Shown here piece after piece: positions 1 through 12,143 of a stretch of DNA of 64,000 bases. The notes under the pieces are model-generated. The model did not search any database. It was not told where the DNA came from and saw nothing but the letters and a program-made list of their open reading frames with translations. Source of the stretch: Glandiceps talaboti. Taxonomy: Eukaryota > Hemichordata > Enteropneusta > Spengelidae. The DNA is taken from assembly GCF_964340395.1 (NCBI RefSeq), contig NC_135567.1:8930158-8994157 (forward strand), in the 5' to 3' direction. A program made the translations under genes and the position numbers. The number at the start of each line of letters is the position of its first letter. Position 1 is the first letter of the stretch.

Positions 1-1580
1 GGTATGGTGACACACTGAAAATACAAATCGGAAACTTTATTGGTGAGCTCAAACATTCAGATAGACCGGTCAGTTTCTCAAGCTTGGGGGATGGGGGGTG
101 TCAGTGTTTTTTTCCATTGGGCCGACAAAAAGTCACTGACCCCCCTGAATAAAGTTTCATAGCATCTGACAGTAAGTTGTAGAGGGAAGAGCTTTGAGAC
201 TGGGATATGTCCACCTCTTGTGTGTGATTGTGTGTGTGAATGGGGGGGGGGGGGGGTTCTAGGGTTCTACAAAACGGCCTGGAGGATTTTTACTTCTAAA
301 GTCAATGTTTAGGCTATTCACAGACACTTTCAGACAATAATTTACAAATTTTACTAGACAGCTCTAACATGTAAAAAGCAACTTTGTGAGGTTGAAACAT
401 GTTTGAAATAAAGTTCCATAGCATCCTGACAGTAAGAGGTGCAAGGAAGAACTTTGATTTGAGGCTTGGACATGTCTACGTTTTTTTTACCAATTTTGGT
501 GAATCTTATTGTTGGTTTAACGAATGAGTGGCCTCTGGGGTGATGGAGTGCAAGGGGTCCCCCCCCCGCCAGATCTGCAGTTTTTTGTTTCTATTTAGGC
601 AATTTTTAGGTTATTCATAGCCTCTGAGATATATATTGCCAAGCATCGAAAAGCTAAAGTAAATATAACTTTTTACCTAAGTTTTCCATGTTATAAAAGT
701 GGGCCTGTAACATTGGTATAGGGGCATTGATATTGCATGTATAGTAAAGTTACTGATGTGTTAGAGCACTTTAGGAGGTCATACCTAGTGTACAATAGAA
801 ACTTGAATTTGAGTTGTGGTGTCGATACATGTAGTGTCTGAAATAGGAAGTATAGCATCCCTTTTGACAAATTCATACTGAAGAGACTAGAACAATTTAG
901 ATTAAGTTCTTTTATAAACTATCCAATAGTATGAAGGTTACCATTACAAAACCTTCAAGTTCACTTTTGCCCCAAAGTGTAAGATAAGTGAAGCACTGAT
1001 TGTGAAACAGCCAAACACTTACATGGCATGTTCTGTAACTAGTGTGGTAGCTAGGTAATACATGTATTATATGTATAATGTTATGTATAGTTATTTATGA
1101 ACCCTTACATGAAGTAATATTTAAACCATTTACGAAAGAAACAGAGAAAAGAACAAATATATATATATGTACCACATGCTAACGAAACTGACTGGTACCT
1201 GACATGTGTTTGAAACTGTTTGTCATGATTTGACAAGTGTCCTGGTTGGAGAGGTACGAGCAAGTTGAACAGTATACTCGAACCTGTGCATCATTTCCCT
1301 GCCAAGACATTTTTTTTCTAGCAGCAGTGGTCCATCTTTTTTTGTCTATCACCCACTCATATCCTGATTTTTTTTCAAGCAAATCCATTTGGCATCTTTT
1401 TCCCCCCGAAATCTTCCAAGCCCCCCCCCCCCGGATATCAAATGGTCCACCTCTTACCACGTGCAAGTGCAACATGCTGAGGAGTACTCCCTAGCCTGTT
1501 TCATATCAATAGTCGTATTATGCGTATTGAATAATCTACGAATGGCATAACGTCATTACAAAATCGCCGCATATCATGTC
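1..1580. other. non-coding stretch with homopolymer runs
   Basis: I see no gene here. The stretch has G or C runs near 241-256, 561-567 and 1420-1432 and a short TA tract near 1158-1169. Two similar 60-bp phrases (around 165 and 415, both with 'agcatc..tgacagtaag') suggest an old local duplication. The short open frames show no recognisable motif. Confidence 0.5.
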
Positions 1581-1584
1581 ATCA

Positions 1585-1920
1585 TCTCGCATCGCAGTAT
1601 TGCATATAGTCATCTCATGTAGTAATGTCGCATGTAGTCATCTCATGTAGTCATATCGCATGTAGTCATCTCATGTAGTCACATCGCATGTAGTCATATC
1701 GCATGTAGTCACCTCATGTAGTCATATCGCATGTAGTCATCTCATGTAGTCATATCGCATGTAGTCATCTCATGTAGTCACATCGCATGTAGTCATATCG
1801 CATGTAGTCACCTCATGTAGTCATATCGTATATAGTCATCTCATGTAGTCATATCGCATATAGTCATTGCAGTATTGCATATAGTCATTGCAGTATTGCA
1901 TATAGTCATTGCAGTATTGT
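1585..1920. repeat. minisatellite, 28-bp then 21-bp units
   Basis: Tandem repeat built from two alternating modules, tagtcatctcatg (13 bp) and tagtcatatcgcatg (15 bp), giving a 28-bp period over about 1610-1860. It passes into three copies of a 21-bp unit containing cattgcagtattgcatatag at about 1861-1920. An ORF that starts inside it (1875) is a by-product of the repeat. Confidence 0.9.
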
Positions 1921-2939
1921 ATTTTCGAATATTGGCAGGCATTCTACGCTATACACATGTTATGATCCAGAAATGTCATATTTGGAATTTTGGCATATTT
2001 TATCGAATTAGCACAATTTATAATATACATGTACGTCTGTACTGCTTACTTACAAACATGAGCTAACAACAGGGTTATCTGTTAATATGTTGATTTATCT
2101 TCTAATCCTGAATTGATTGAATTTATCTCTGGTAGCTAACACTTGAAAAGTGTTTTGATTAAACAACTGAGATAAATACTTGTAAACAAGTGTAACTTAA
2201 AGATAACGTGTTGATTATCAAATTCAGATTAATATTTAATTTTCCAATGGCATGATCAACACTTGTCTTAGACGTGGAATATGTACATATGACATGATCT
2301 TAAATCTCAATCTTAAATATTCTGGTGGAAAGTTCACCATGTCTTCTATAGCAATGGATCCTTGTGAGAGATCATTTATGTATAGCAAATTATATTTAGA
2401 TTAATTACATCACTATAGTTTCAATGTCACAACTAGAACGTATATGTCAGGGATATGGTGAAATGAAGACAGATTAGATTATGATTCAAAACGCAACTGT
2501 TGGTGTGTAGTGTCTCTCTCTGCCTGAGTGTAAGAGCACACTTGTGAGTGGCGATTACCTATGTGGCTAATTCCTAATTTAGACAAGCTTACTAGACACT
2601 AGTATCCTATAAAGATAGTTAGAGTGGAGATTCGTGTACGTTCTGTTGATCTACCTACAACTATACCACTTAGACACCGAAACATAGCATTAAACAACCC
2701 CAGAAGGTAACACACACATTGTATACTGCTAATTTTAACTTTTGCAGTAGCCTGTGGGAAGACTAAAAGCATTGACAGTTACGTAGTGAAAGGGTGATGA
2801 GCGTGTAACATAGTCCTATCATGTAGTCACAAACCTGGGTGAGATTTATGTTGAAATCTTCATGTGGAAACTCGTCTACATAAAAAGTGAGTCTCTGTGA
2901 GCAAATCTCAGCCTTAAAACATTATAAAATAATACATAC
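1921..2939. other. intron-like non-coding stretch
   Basis: No gene, repeat or RNA recognised. It lies directly 3' of the EGF exon on the minus strand and would be intron if that exon is used. Confidence 0.4.
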
Positions 2940-3062
2940 CCTTTTCACATCTCGTACCAGTGAAACCAATCGGGCAAATGCAGACAAAGCTATCATAGAC
3001 TGTTAAACATGTGCCATCGTTTTGGCATGTTTGATAAGTACAAATATCAGTAGCCGGGAAAT
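2940..3062 (-). CDS. EGF-like domain exon (symmetric 1-1)
   Basis: A 123-bp open segment on the minus strand encodes one complete EGF-like module. Its six cysteines are arranged C-C-C-C-x-C-C, with the typical QNDGTC and CxCPIGFTGTRCE signatures at the end. It is bordered by a good acceptor (ctgtttgcag just 5' of 3062) and a donor (GTATGT just 3' of 2940). Both borders fall after the first base of a codon, the 1-1 phase usual for shuffled extracellular modules. EGF modules act outside the cell in receptors, adhesion and matrix proteins. The segment has no in-frame stop, so it looks functional. It is probably one exon of a larger mosaic gene; the kringle exon lies upstream in transcription, at 14.7-15.0 kb. 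Confidence 0.88.
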
Positions 3063-5247
3063 CTGCAAACAGATGAAGGCATTATTCTCTCTAACATGAA
3101 ATCATGGAATCATGACATGTTGATCCTATGTCAAGAACATTGTAAGATGTAATTATACATGTTACTTCGCCATTTTCTCTGCAAAACTAAGCTATACGGA
3201 CATTTGAATGCTATTAGCCATAGAAAACTAAATAAAACAATCATCAGCTGCATGACGGTCATTTTTGTGTGTGTTTAACCCTGTGAACCCTGAGCCCCTG
3301 AGAGGGTATAAACTGGGTTTAAGTATAATGTAACATAACTCCTGGTGTCCAAACTGACCAAGGATGACCCAAGAAAACTATATATTTATGGAATCTATAT
3401 ATATCACAGTTTCCAGAAATATGCAAATTTTGGTCATGTGACCTCATTAATTATTCAAAATGGCCACCAATACAACAAAGTTATTGAGTTTTTCACTCAT
3501 TTTTTTTCAATTTGTAATGGTGGAACCAAAAAATCTTTATTTCTTTTTGCACTTTTATTGTTCAAGGAGTTTAAAACTTTGGTTTATGTTTCGGAATCAA
3601 CTGTAAGACCTTAATCCAACCCTTGTCATCACTTTCAAATGTTTAAAGGCATTCACTACAAACTTCTACCACCATTTGAATGTGTGTAAAGGCACTATAC
3701 TGACCAATACATGTGTTTGAAACTCATTGGCTGATTTATATGCCAAACATACCCAATTGTTAAATTGGCACATTGGAGTCGAGGTCAACATCGCCTAAAC
3801 ATTATCCCCTATAGTTTACCCAACTGTTCCTTTTTACCCCTGTGATCCCCACTTATGTCCTCACATCACAACTGGGGTTGTATTAACCACATGGTTGTCA
3901 ACATCGATTTGCCATGATATGGGTTGATTATAGTACCCAACCTTAAAGTTGTAAAATTGTTTAAAATTGCCATTTTTTCAATATTTCAAATACTGTAAAA
4001 GATCGTGTAGAACCAACCTTTACCATGCAATCAATTGCCTCGTCTACGGATGCAAGTCAAATTGACCATTGTAACTACGTACGGCTTTAGAGAATAATTC
4101 GATCGTAAACAAAATGTTTTGAACTTCCCGCCATTACCGCACAAATTGAAACGTCATTAAAGAGACGAGATCACGCGAGAGCTTGGGACGCGAATTCACT
4201 ATCATGGCTGGGATGGAGGTAGAATAAACATGAGAAAGTTTCCCGGGTGAACTTCAGCCAAGTCGGAGGATACTTTGATTTAGTACATCCGTATACTGTT
4301 GTCACTTGTATTGTCTTTATTTGTGATCACAATAACGGCAAGGTTAGGAAAATTTTCGATGGTTTCGAAGTATCGTAGTGTGGGCAAACGTAGAGCTATA
4401 CTTGTTATCCTTGAAAGTTGAAAGCTATAATTATTGTGCAATTGTTGATTAGTTTCTGGTTGTATCGGCAAGTTCATTTTACATGACGTACAGAAGTGTC
4501 ACATTGTCACTTTTTATTACTTTCGTGCTACTTTATATTGATTTTCGCCCCTGAATTAAAAATAAAACCAACGGAAGTTACCGTACATCGTCAATCACCG
4601 GTCGTGAAAACAATACATTGTACATGTCGAAATCGTTGCCAGAGCTACAGAGGAATCACAAGTCACGGTGGTTGTGTCTGTAACATTTATAAGTATATTT
4701 GATATTTGGAACTACAGCTGAAGAAGCATGTAGGCCCGTTTGCATACGGTGTTCGTCGTTGAGCAACGTAAACCCCTGCATGCTGCACCGTCTGCAAACA
4801 TCTTGGCAGTAATGTTTGTTCTGTTGAGCGTGAATGTCACATTGGGTGATCAGTTTTACCCATCTACACTACCTACTTCACTTCAATGTCGACAGACGAT
4901 GTTACAAAAAATTACCTCTCAGCAGGTGACTATACATGTATAAACTGCTCAATGTGCGACTGGCGATAGTATTTATTCAAGGGAATGCAATGAAACACGA
5001 CGACGTGATACATTGTACAACGATAATTCATGGCAGACCTCACTGTGCTTCTCGTTCGTGACATGCGTCCATTTTGACTGGTACCGATCGTTATCAGGAG
5101 AAAGTGGCTCAACTCGGGAAAAATCACTGTGTAAACAAGTTTTGCCTCTGAACACAAACAAATTCACTTTCAATTATCAATCTATTACAAATATTTTTGG
5201 AAGGAACGTTAGCAAATGCCCAGCTCACTAAATAGTTGAACACATAC
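3063..5247. other. intron-like non-coding stretch
   Basis: No recognisable gene. A GC-richer patch with CpGs near 4130-4220 could be regulatory, but I cannot support a promoter from motifs. Short ORFs on both strands lack domains. Confidence 0.35.
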
Positions 5248-5453
5248 CCCTCTCTGAATGCATAGACTTCGATACTTGACGTGCGATCATGCGGTAAAAT
5301 TTTCCATTTTTGGCTGGAATGCATCATCACATCCCGGTTTGCGTACATATAATCATGGATGTATAATATAATGTTGTCAAGATCATAGCTAAAAGAAAGC
5401 CGTGTTGGCATGTATTTTATTTCCAGCAAAATTCCACAATATATCAAGCTGCC
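5248..5453 (-). CDS. possible exon of unknown function
   Basis: A minus-strand open segment of 206 bp has a plausible acceptor (aattcag) and donor (GTATGTG) and an amino-acid composition that looks coding (it includes the run SYDLDNIILYIHDYMY). Its phase would be 0 to 2, unlike the four symmetric module exons, so it need not belong to the same gene. I do not recognise the family. Chance is a real alternative in this much AT-rich DNA. Confidence 0.22.
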
Positions 5454-6478
5454 CTGAATTTACTTGCATGACTACATAGTCTGATTATTATTACAATTCA
5501 CCGCTGGGTCGCGTGACGTGGTGGGGCCGGTGTGTTCACAGGGCAGGGACAAGGTTCTTGTAATATGCCATGGAGTATTTTTTATCAGAATACAGTAACA
5601 TGTCGATAATATAGACGTGTTTAGGCAAATACATATTGAAGAGGGAAAAATACTTTAATTCTGTGATCGCACAAAGTCACTACATAAAAATAGTACTATT
5701 ACGGTACTGTCATGTTATCATTTACCGACTCGCCTATCAGCAATCTTGCAACGTCCATGTGTTTTGTCAGACCAGTTTCTTCTTTGACTGCATTCGATCT
5801 GTGTACCTCACTAAAAATGTTGATTTTGCCCTCATTTCTTTTCTCCCACTTGTTTTACTAGCGGAATGGAGCAGTTCCACATTACCTGTGACATCGATCA
5901 TGTTCGACGCCATGTTGTCTATTAGCAACAATGATACGTCACACTTTGTGACGTCACGCGTCAAGTACACATCTTTCGACAATAAACATGTGTACGTAGA
6001 CATAGAAAAATTACGTTTATATTTTTTTAAAATTACAATTTTACCAGCATTCAATATCAACCAAGTCAATGCAGAATCAATGTGACTTAGTATATAGAAT
6101 GTGATACCAACGGCAAAATTTGATTTCTAAATATAGAACAAATGGCAATTTTAAACAATTTTACAACTTTAACGTTTATTTTTATCCAAACCCTAAACCT
6201 AACCCTGACCTTACCTCCACGGCAACAATTATTGGAACCGATGTCACTAATTGAATGGCGAAACCCCCACAAAATAATGCAAAGTTGAACAATACAGTGA
6301 TTCAAATTACAAGATTTAAACTGAATGCCTTTCGTAAGAACAGCATCTTTACAGTTTCGTTCCTGAACACAATAATTATTGTAATGCAACAGAAAATATA
6401 CAAATAGTCATATTTGAAGAATGTACCAAATTTAACCGAATTTAAAGAATGTATTTTTTAAAAGATATATTCTAATGA
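5454..6478. other. non-coding stretch
   Basis: No gene recognised. The ORF 5636-6085 on the plus strand has no motif and is overlapped by an equally open antisense frame. A short run resembling telomeric DNA (ccctaaacctaaccctgacc, about 6190-6210) is too short to be a telomere tract. Confidence 0.35.
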
Positions 6479-6568
6479 CTGAAAATCACTTTATGCTAAC
6501 AAACTACAGAACATACAAAACAGTATTAGGGGTAAAAGGTCAATCTTTATTGACAACACAACTCTGCA
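6479..6568 (-). repeat. split direct repeat B2 of the DIRS element
   Basis: Contains ctttatgctaacaaactac and tttattgacaacacaactct, shared in the same order with 6707-6790. On the minus strand it is the outermost 3' block. Confidence 0.65.
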
Positions 6569-6706
6569 AAAAAAACAGAAACAAATTCTTTTACACTGTC
6601 AAGCAAATGTGCTTGAAAACAACAATGGCTGCTAACCATGCGGCAGCCTCGTCCAACGCAACAGCCTCGTACCAGCATAAAATGCCATTAAACATAGTCT
6701 ATTGAA
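6569..6706 (-). repeat. split direct repeat A2 of the DIRS element
   Basis: Block between the two B copies. About 62 bp (6588-6648, including aacaatggctgctaaccatg) match 12082-12143 with few changes. That link to the far 5' side is what identifies it as an A repeat. The tail also has an imperfect gcctcgt..caacgcaaca duplication. Confidence 0.6.
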
Positions 6707-6790
6707 AACTTTATGCTAACAAACTACAGAACATACAAAACAGTGTTGGTGGTAAAAGTTCAATGTTTATTGACAACACAACTCTGCCAA
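6707..6790 (-). repeat. split direct repeat B1 of the DIRS element
   Basis: Second copy of the 88-bp block, about 55 bp beyond the end of the recombinase reading frame. It differs from the 6479 copy by a handful of substitutions. Confidence 0.65.
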
Positions 6791-6844
6791 ACCCCCCAAC
6801 ACAAGACTAACACTTACATACAATAGTTTACTAGCCACACCAAC

Positions 6845-7526
6845 CTAAATGTTCATGGCTACTGCCATTAATTGCCTTGACCGTTTTCTGTTTTGTTTCA
6901 TCTTTAAAGTGAATATACCTCTCAAACGCATTGGATTTCCAGTCTCCTTGTTGTTCGATTAACAAGGGGGGGGGGAGGTGCCAATACTGAATGCAAAAGA
7001 CGCACCTCCCCTGCGAAAGGAGTGACCAGAATATTTTGTTGTGTCATAACCCGCCGACTTCAGCACAATTTTGAGTAATTTTACAAATCTGTCATGTGGT
7101 AGGCACTGGAGCACCTCTTTTTGTCCGGTGGTTGCGTACATGAAGGTTGTCAGGCTTGGCCGACTGCGTATGAGAAAACATGGATTTTAAGGCATCAACT
7201 GGGCAAAGTGATGAGTTAGGAATGCTAGGAATGTGGATTTGCAAGGTCCTTTGACCAAACTGAATTATCTTAGTGTGTCTAAGGGTAAGGATAATGCCCT
7301 CCGGTTGAAAGGCAACATCCTTCATGCATAGTGATTTACTTGAATCATGCACTTTAACAGATTTGTTTAACAGTGTTGATTTTCTGGCAAATGTCACAAA
7401 AGCTACAATGCATGCACACCAGAATATTACATTGACAGAGATGCTCATGTCTAACCGTTGGTAAATATCCTTCAAAATGTATAGTGTTATAGGTAGTTTT
7501 TGCACCATGCAAACGATTGATGCCAC
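6845..7526 (-). pseudogene. tyrosine recombinase catalytic domain of DIRS element
   Basis: The enzyme would integrate the circular cDNA of the element through a phosphotyrosine intermediate. The frame at 7092-7526 has the first catalytic arginine region (FARKSTLL) and the middle basic motif (RHTKIIQFG). The frame 6959-7141 has the signature HSFRRGGASFAF, the second H-x-x-R box. The nucleophile region (GDWKSNAFERYI) follows in a third frame around 6905-6950. The last frame change coincides with a G9-10 run at 6966-6976. The required residues can thus all be seen but lie in three frames, so it is a pseudogene. It continues from the RNase H ORF upstream. Confidence 0.8.
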
Positions 7527-8397
7527 GCTTTACCATATCTAGGAACCAGTTATTTTCCATGGCATTCGGCAGTCCTGATTTCTCGTGCATAATGCGAATG
7601 ATATTTAGATAACAAGCAATGATTGACGGTTTCAAAATCCTTGAAAGAAAAACCACATATCTACAAATTGTCAATGTGTCAGCTGGTACTGGTTTGAAAC
7701 CAAAGAAAAGACAAAAACGTAGGTATGTATCACGATATATTTTCTTTGTAGATTCAACATAAGCTGAACGTTTATATGCCATTATTTTTCTGGTCCAGGA
7801 GGTGTAATTGGTCCTGGAAAGGTCCTGTAAAAGCAATTGATAACTCTCATAAGTCATATTTTTTGGCCACCAGGAACTTACTGGAATGGAATCCATGGCA
7901 TATCTCTTTAGGAAGTCCATCGCAATAAAGTATTGTTTCATTTCATGCAATCTTGACGAAGAGTCTGCTAAATTCTCTTTTGAGGGAACATAACGGGCAG
8001 TAATTTTAAAATTTGAGATGACTGAGAGCCAGAAAATACCTCGTAACCATGCCATAGCTGGTTTGTTATGGCAGGTACCAGAGTTAATCATATACATTGT
8101 TGCCATGTTATCTGTGTAGACTACCACATGTTTGTTTTTCCACAGATGGTGCCATCGCTCACATGCTAACACATCAGAATAGAGTTCCTTTAGTGTTATA
8201 TGGTAATTCGCCACTTCTGGGAAATCCGCCCCAATTGGTGTAGAACCAGTCGGTTTTAAAGTACCCTGCGCCACTGATAATGCATGCCTGTATGGGCAAC
8301 GGTTGCTTTTCAATGAAAAAGGCCGTACCATTGAAAACATTACACTGTCAGGTCTTTCCACCACCTGATATCCGCTTTCGCCTGTTGATTGAGTCAC
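7354..8397 (-). pseudogene. DIRS RNase H and recombinase N-terminal domain
   Basis: Longest ORF of the region (347 codons). The first third carries the RNase H-like signature of DIRS elements: VVVYTDNMATMYMINSG, then WLRGIFWLSVISNFKITA and NLADSSSRL. The second half is the helical, DNA-binding N-terminal part of the recombinase (YRDTYLRFCLFFGFKPVPAD, then SIIACYLNIIRIMHEKSGLP). The ORF end after about codon 310 is a frameshift into the catalytic frame, and its last 35 codons are out of frame with the family. The start shown is only the first ATG; homology continues upstream towards the RT. Confidence 0.82.
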
Positions 8398-9369
8398 ACA
8401 TGGTGATGCTGCAGTCGCACCGAAGACATTAAATCAATCAAACGCCTCACGAACGTACGTCCCCCACATACCACTTTGACGCCCAGCTCAATTTACAAAT
8501 AAGTTGCTGCAATTCACGTTTCGTCGCCCGTTTTTTGCCATCCCAAAGTGTGAGACTTTCGTTTATATATAGTACTGCTAGTTTTTTGTCATCCAATGAC
8601 AGGGTTTGTTTCACGGTGTCTTTTTGAATGCCAAGAAATGTTAAACACTGTGGAGGTGCAACACACCTTCTGATGATTCACTGTGAAATCCTAAGTCTCG
8701 CAGTAGGTTTAGTAATATACTGTATGCTTGGTCACACATTGATTTACAGTCTGCAATTATTAAGAAGTCATCAAAGTTGCTTTATAGCCTCTTCTCTTCA
8801 TCATGCGCACCACACTTTGAGCAATTTTATGTCTGGACTTTTTGCCGCACTGAATGGTAATTTAGCGTCAACCATGTAAGTCCGGGAGTTATAACCTTCG
8901 AACAAATATTTCAACCCTTTGGGAGTCCCTACTGATGGGAACATGCCTGTATGCTGATTTTAAATCAATTTTTGCCATGTATGAGTTGTTGTTGCAAAGT
9001 TTTACTGCTGAGTCTATTGTTTCATAAGAAAATGTCTCTGTAGTTGCTTTTGAGTTCACACCTTTGCCAGCTGGTCTGCTGCAATCATGAATAAGTCTAA
9101 TATTTCCTGGGTCTGACTTCGGAATAGCCCCTAAACTGCTGATCAGTATGGGTTTTCCTGTGTTACAACATAGTTACCTTGTTTAATTTCTTTGCATAAT
9201 TGTTTCTCAACTGCTTGTCTAAAATTATCAGACGTGGCTGATTGATAGTTTGCCCTATCAACTTGTTCCAATGGGCTACCAGGTCAATAATATCAAATCC
9301 ATGCTTGATTCCATGCAAAATACAATTCCTGTCTGTATCAGCAGCAAGTTCTTGCTCCCACACATCCAA
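8398..9369 (-). pseudogene. reverse transcriptase of DIRS element
   Basis: On the minus strand, frames in pieces give typical RT signatures: LGAIPKSDPGNIRLIHDCSR (about 9080-9140), then SYMAKIDLKSAYRHVPI (about 8950-9000) and a degenerate catalytic box FDDFLIIA (about 8750-8775) where Y-x-D-D is expected. The ORF 9163-9369 holds the region just before the RT. Stops and frame changes separate the parts, so no active enzyme is encoded. It sits between gag and RNase H as in DIRS/Ngaro elements. Confidence 0.75.
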
Positions 9370-9734
9370 ACAGTCTGTCAGTGGGCTAGTAACGTTGTCC
9401 TATGCATGAGTGGTTGCATTTTGAAAATCGCGATGTCGAAATTGGGGGTGATCTCTACCACAGCCTTTCCCAATGCAAACAATGTGCGAAACGACAGGTG
9501 GCCCTCTGACATCCGGTTGCATTTTGATAGTCATAGCATATTTTTTTTACCGGAGCGTCGTTTTAAGTAGTACAGGGAGAGGTGTAGATCGACATCGCTC
9601 CATCTCATACTTGTTGACACTTGCTTTTTCCGGTATTCATTGACGTATGCCATAACTATGGGCACAGTGAACGTCTGTGTTTATGGTGTGATTTAAATAT
9701 CCGATAATATCATCATTTGTCATATCCCTCTATT

Positions 9735-10190
9735 CTATACCCTTTTAAAAATAATTCTTGCATTCGCTGAGACCCACTGGGCAAGACTGTCTTGTTCGGC
9801 TTTGGGCCGAGTTTTCGTCGTGCGTACGACCAGCTTCGTGTTGTCATCACTCATGAGTTCAGTTTCATCGCTTGGCTCGATAACACCTTTTCCATAAGTG
9901 ATGAAATCGGGTATAAGCTGTGGCTTTTTCTCACCTTTAGCGTGGTCACTATGTGCTGGGGAGTGGCTACCACCAGTACTGTCTAGGATATCGTTCAGTG
10001 TGTTGCTCGCCAATGACTCCAGCAGCTGATTCAGCACCTTATCTGTCACCAATGATTCTGTCTTCACTGCTTCTTCCGGCCTCACCGTACCACTCTTGCT
10101 AGTTCCATCTTCCTCCCCACCAGCGGCAGATGGTGGTGTTGAGATGTCTCTAATCGCTTGTCTTAGCTGACTTCGCTGACCGAGGGGCAA
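9735..10190 (-). CDS. gag-like ORF1 of DIRS element
   Basis: 151 codons, open throughout. The C-terminal part (LIPDFITYGKGV and SLAQWVSANARIIFKRV) resembles the ORF1 protein of DIRS/Ngaro elements, thought to coat the RNA. The N-terminal half is rich in Ser, Glu and Thr and of low complexity. It lies upstream of the RT on the same strand. Confidence in the assignment rests on context and the QWVSANARI-type segment. Confidence 0.6.
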   Translation of the reverse strand: MPLGQRSQLRQAIRDISTPPSAAGGEEDGTSKSGTVRPEEAVKTESLVTDKVLNQLLESLASNTLNDILDSTGGSHSPAHSDHAKGEKKPQLIPDFITYGKGVIEPSDETELMSDDNTKLVVRTTKTRPKAEQDSLAQWVSANARIIFKRV

Positions 10191-11027
10191 ATGAAGTAGA
10201 CCATTATCCGTCTCGCGGGAGATGCCATTGAGTGCATAGCAACCACATTCGGGTGGTCAAGCTGAAGTGTCAACCGCTTAGCAACACCATTGTTCTCGAC
10301 ACCATCGTACGTACAGTGCAGTATGTATGATCATGGAAGTATACTTCCATGGTATGATAGATCAAGGGAAGCAAACTTTTAAAGTATGGTTGTAAAAACG
10401 ATGTGCGTATGTGAAATTCATAACTAGCCGTCAGACGTGAGGGTGATTTTTGGCCGTCTGGGCGCAGATGAAGAGCAGTTGAGATTGACAGTGTTACCTT
10501 TGAAATCAGTTTCAACATGAACTTGAAAATATTAGAGTTGGATCCACTCGAGGATCGCAGGCCCTATGGTTGAAAACTTTCATGTCAGGTAGCGAATATT
10601 GTATTCCTAATTTTAAACAACGTCTAAAATTTGATACAACGTCATAACTTTTCCATAGATTTTGTATATGTCGCGTAGCGTCGTCTAAAAACCAACACAA
10701 CAAAGTGTATGGGATCACTTTACTGTAACATGCTGTTAATAGTTGGCAATGATGTAATTCTTAGTCTGTAGTTCATCAGCTAAATTCGTCAGTGTCTGCT
10801 AAAAACTTTGAAAACGGTTGAGAATGTTTTTTTTTTTGCTGTCTTCGATTTTATCATATACATTTATAACTGAGCTATATATATGTATTTAAATTTAAAA
10901 TTTAGATATACTATGTCGTTTTATTTTACGAATTTGGACTATGATTTCTACAACATGTTCATCAAAATCAAGTATAAACATGGCTGACACATACACGTAT
11001 TTCACGCATCGCCGGTGATTCCCTATT

Positions 11028-11227
11028 CTAGTTCCTGACGACCGTATTGCGATTTTACTCTTAAGTTATCTTCATACAGTACTAGTCTAGTTCCTGACGA
11101 CCGTATTCCGATTTTACTCTACGTTATTAAGGTAGGGTAAAATCTGAATACGATCGTCAGGAACTAGACTGGTAGTTATTGTATGAAGATAACATATGGT
11201 AAAATCGGAATACGATTGTCAGGAACT
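11028..11227. repeat. 200-bp nested palindrome (foldback)
   Basis: A motif starting with ctagttcctgacgaccgtat occurs four times: direct at 11029-11060 and 11088-11118, inverted at 11136-11166 and 11198-11227. The spacer pieces (aagttatcttcatacagta / its inverse) also pair. The whole can fold into one long hairpin or two smaller ones. Probably a foldback or MITE-type element nested in the DIRS 5' region. Confidence 0.85.
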
Positions 11228-11508
11228 GACTATGATTTCCCGACCTGTGACGATAATTTAGAACTTTTCAATTCTGAACTCTAGGACCAAAACGGGACAT
11301 TAGCACTCTAAAAATGTGTAAGACTTTTAGCTTTCGTCCGTATTTGTCAACAGTGTAAATGTCAATGGTTCATAAGGGCTTATGGCCGGTGGATGTGTAG
11401 TACTACGCCACACTTCATGTGCATTGTATTCTAATATACTTATATTGAATATTGGTGACGGGGAATGTTTCCACCATGTACATGTGTACTAATAATCAAA
11501 ACTACTCG

Positions 11509-11904
11509 ATTTTGCTTGTCATTAATTACCATTTTTCAAGATTGAAATAGCATAGCCATCTAGTATGCTGCATAAGTTTGGCACTGACAATGTATTCCCA
11601 GAAATGACAGCCAGTACGGAAATATAATGACAGTGTGACACTGACGTATTTTTCATTTAACTTGTTGTTGACACGCCATATTTTCGTATCATGCTCTTTA
11701 GTTCATGTATTTTCAATTTTTCAAAGTCTTTCATGATGACTTACGATTGTAGATGGTCACAAACGGTAGTATTTTTTTCAGACTAATGCATTGACTTTCA
11801 TATGAACAACATGGCCACTCCGCAAAGCTTGACCTCGGTAGCAACCGTTGCCAGGTTATTTGCATATCTCGCGAGATCTGCCGCGAGACGGGAAATGCTT
11901 TATT
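11509..11904. repeat. 400-bp dispersed repeat, copy 1
   Basis: Nearly identical over its whole length to 15167-15564, in the same orientation, with unrelated flanks. It contains gcaaccgttgc at 11841-11851 and TCTCGCGAGA at 11867-11876. No reading frame or terminal repeat was found in it. It may be a small mobile repeat or a duplicated CpG-bearing regulatory segment. Confidence 0.9.
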
Positions 11905-12081
11905 CAACAATCTCTGAGTCTTGCAGGGTGCGTAAAATTTCACTCGAACAATCTCTTCTTTAGTCAGCTTGTCGATCGTGCTCTGCGACAGTTTTTTTTA
12001 CTTTCGCACCATTCAACAAAGGAGCCATCTGCGTCATCCATGATCTGTTTGACTCCTCAACGTACAAACAAGAAAAAAAAA

Positions 12082-12143
12082 TATTTTACACTGGCAAGTA
12101 AATGTGCTTCAAAACAACAATGGCTGCTGACCATGCGGCAGCT
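12082..12143 (-). repeat. split direct repeat A1 of the DIRS element
   Basis: 62-bp match to 6588-6648, sharing aaacaacaatggctgct and ccatgcggcagc. It marks the likely 5' end of the retrotransposon on the minus strand. Confidence 0.6.

Noticed and set aside
5636-6085. 149-codon plus-strand ORF
   Set aside because: No motif, and an antisense frame of similar openness overlaps it; probably chance.
6185-6215. Telomere-like run (ccctaaacctaaccctgacc)
   Set aside because: Too short and irregular for an interstitial telomere tract.
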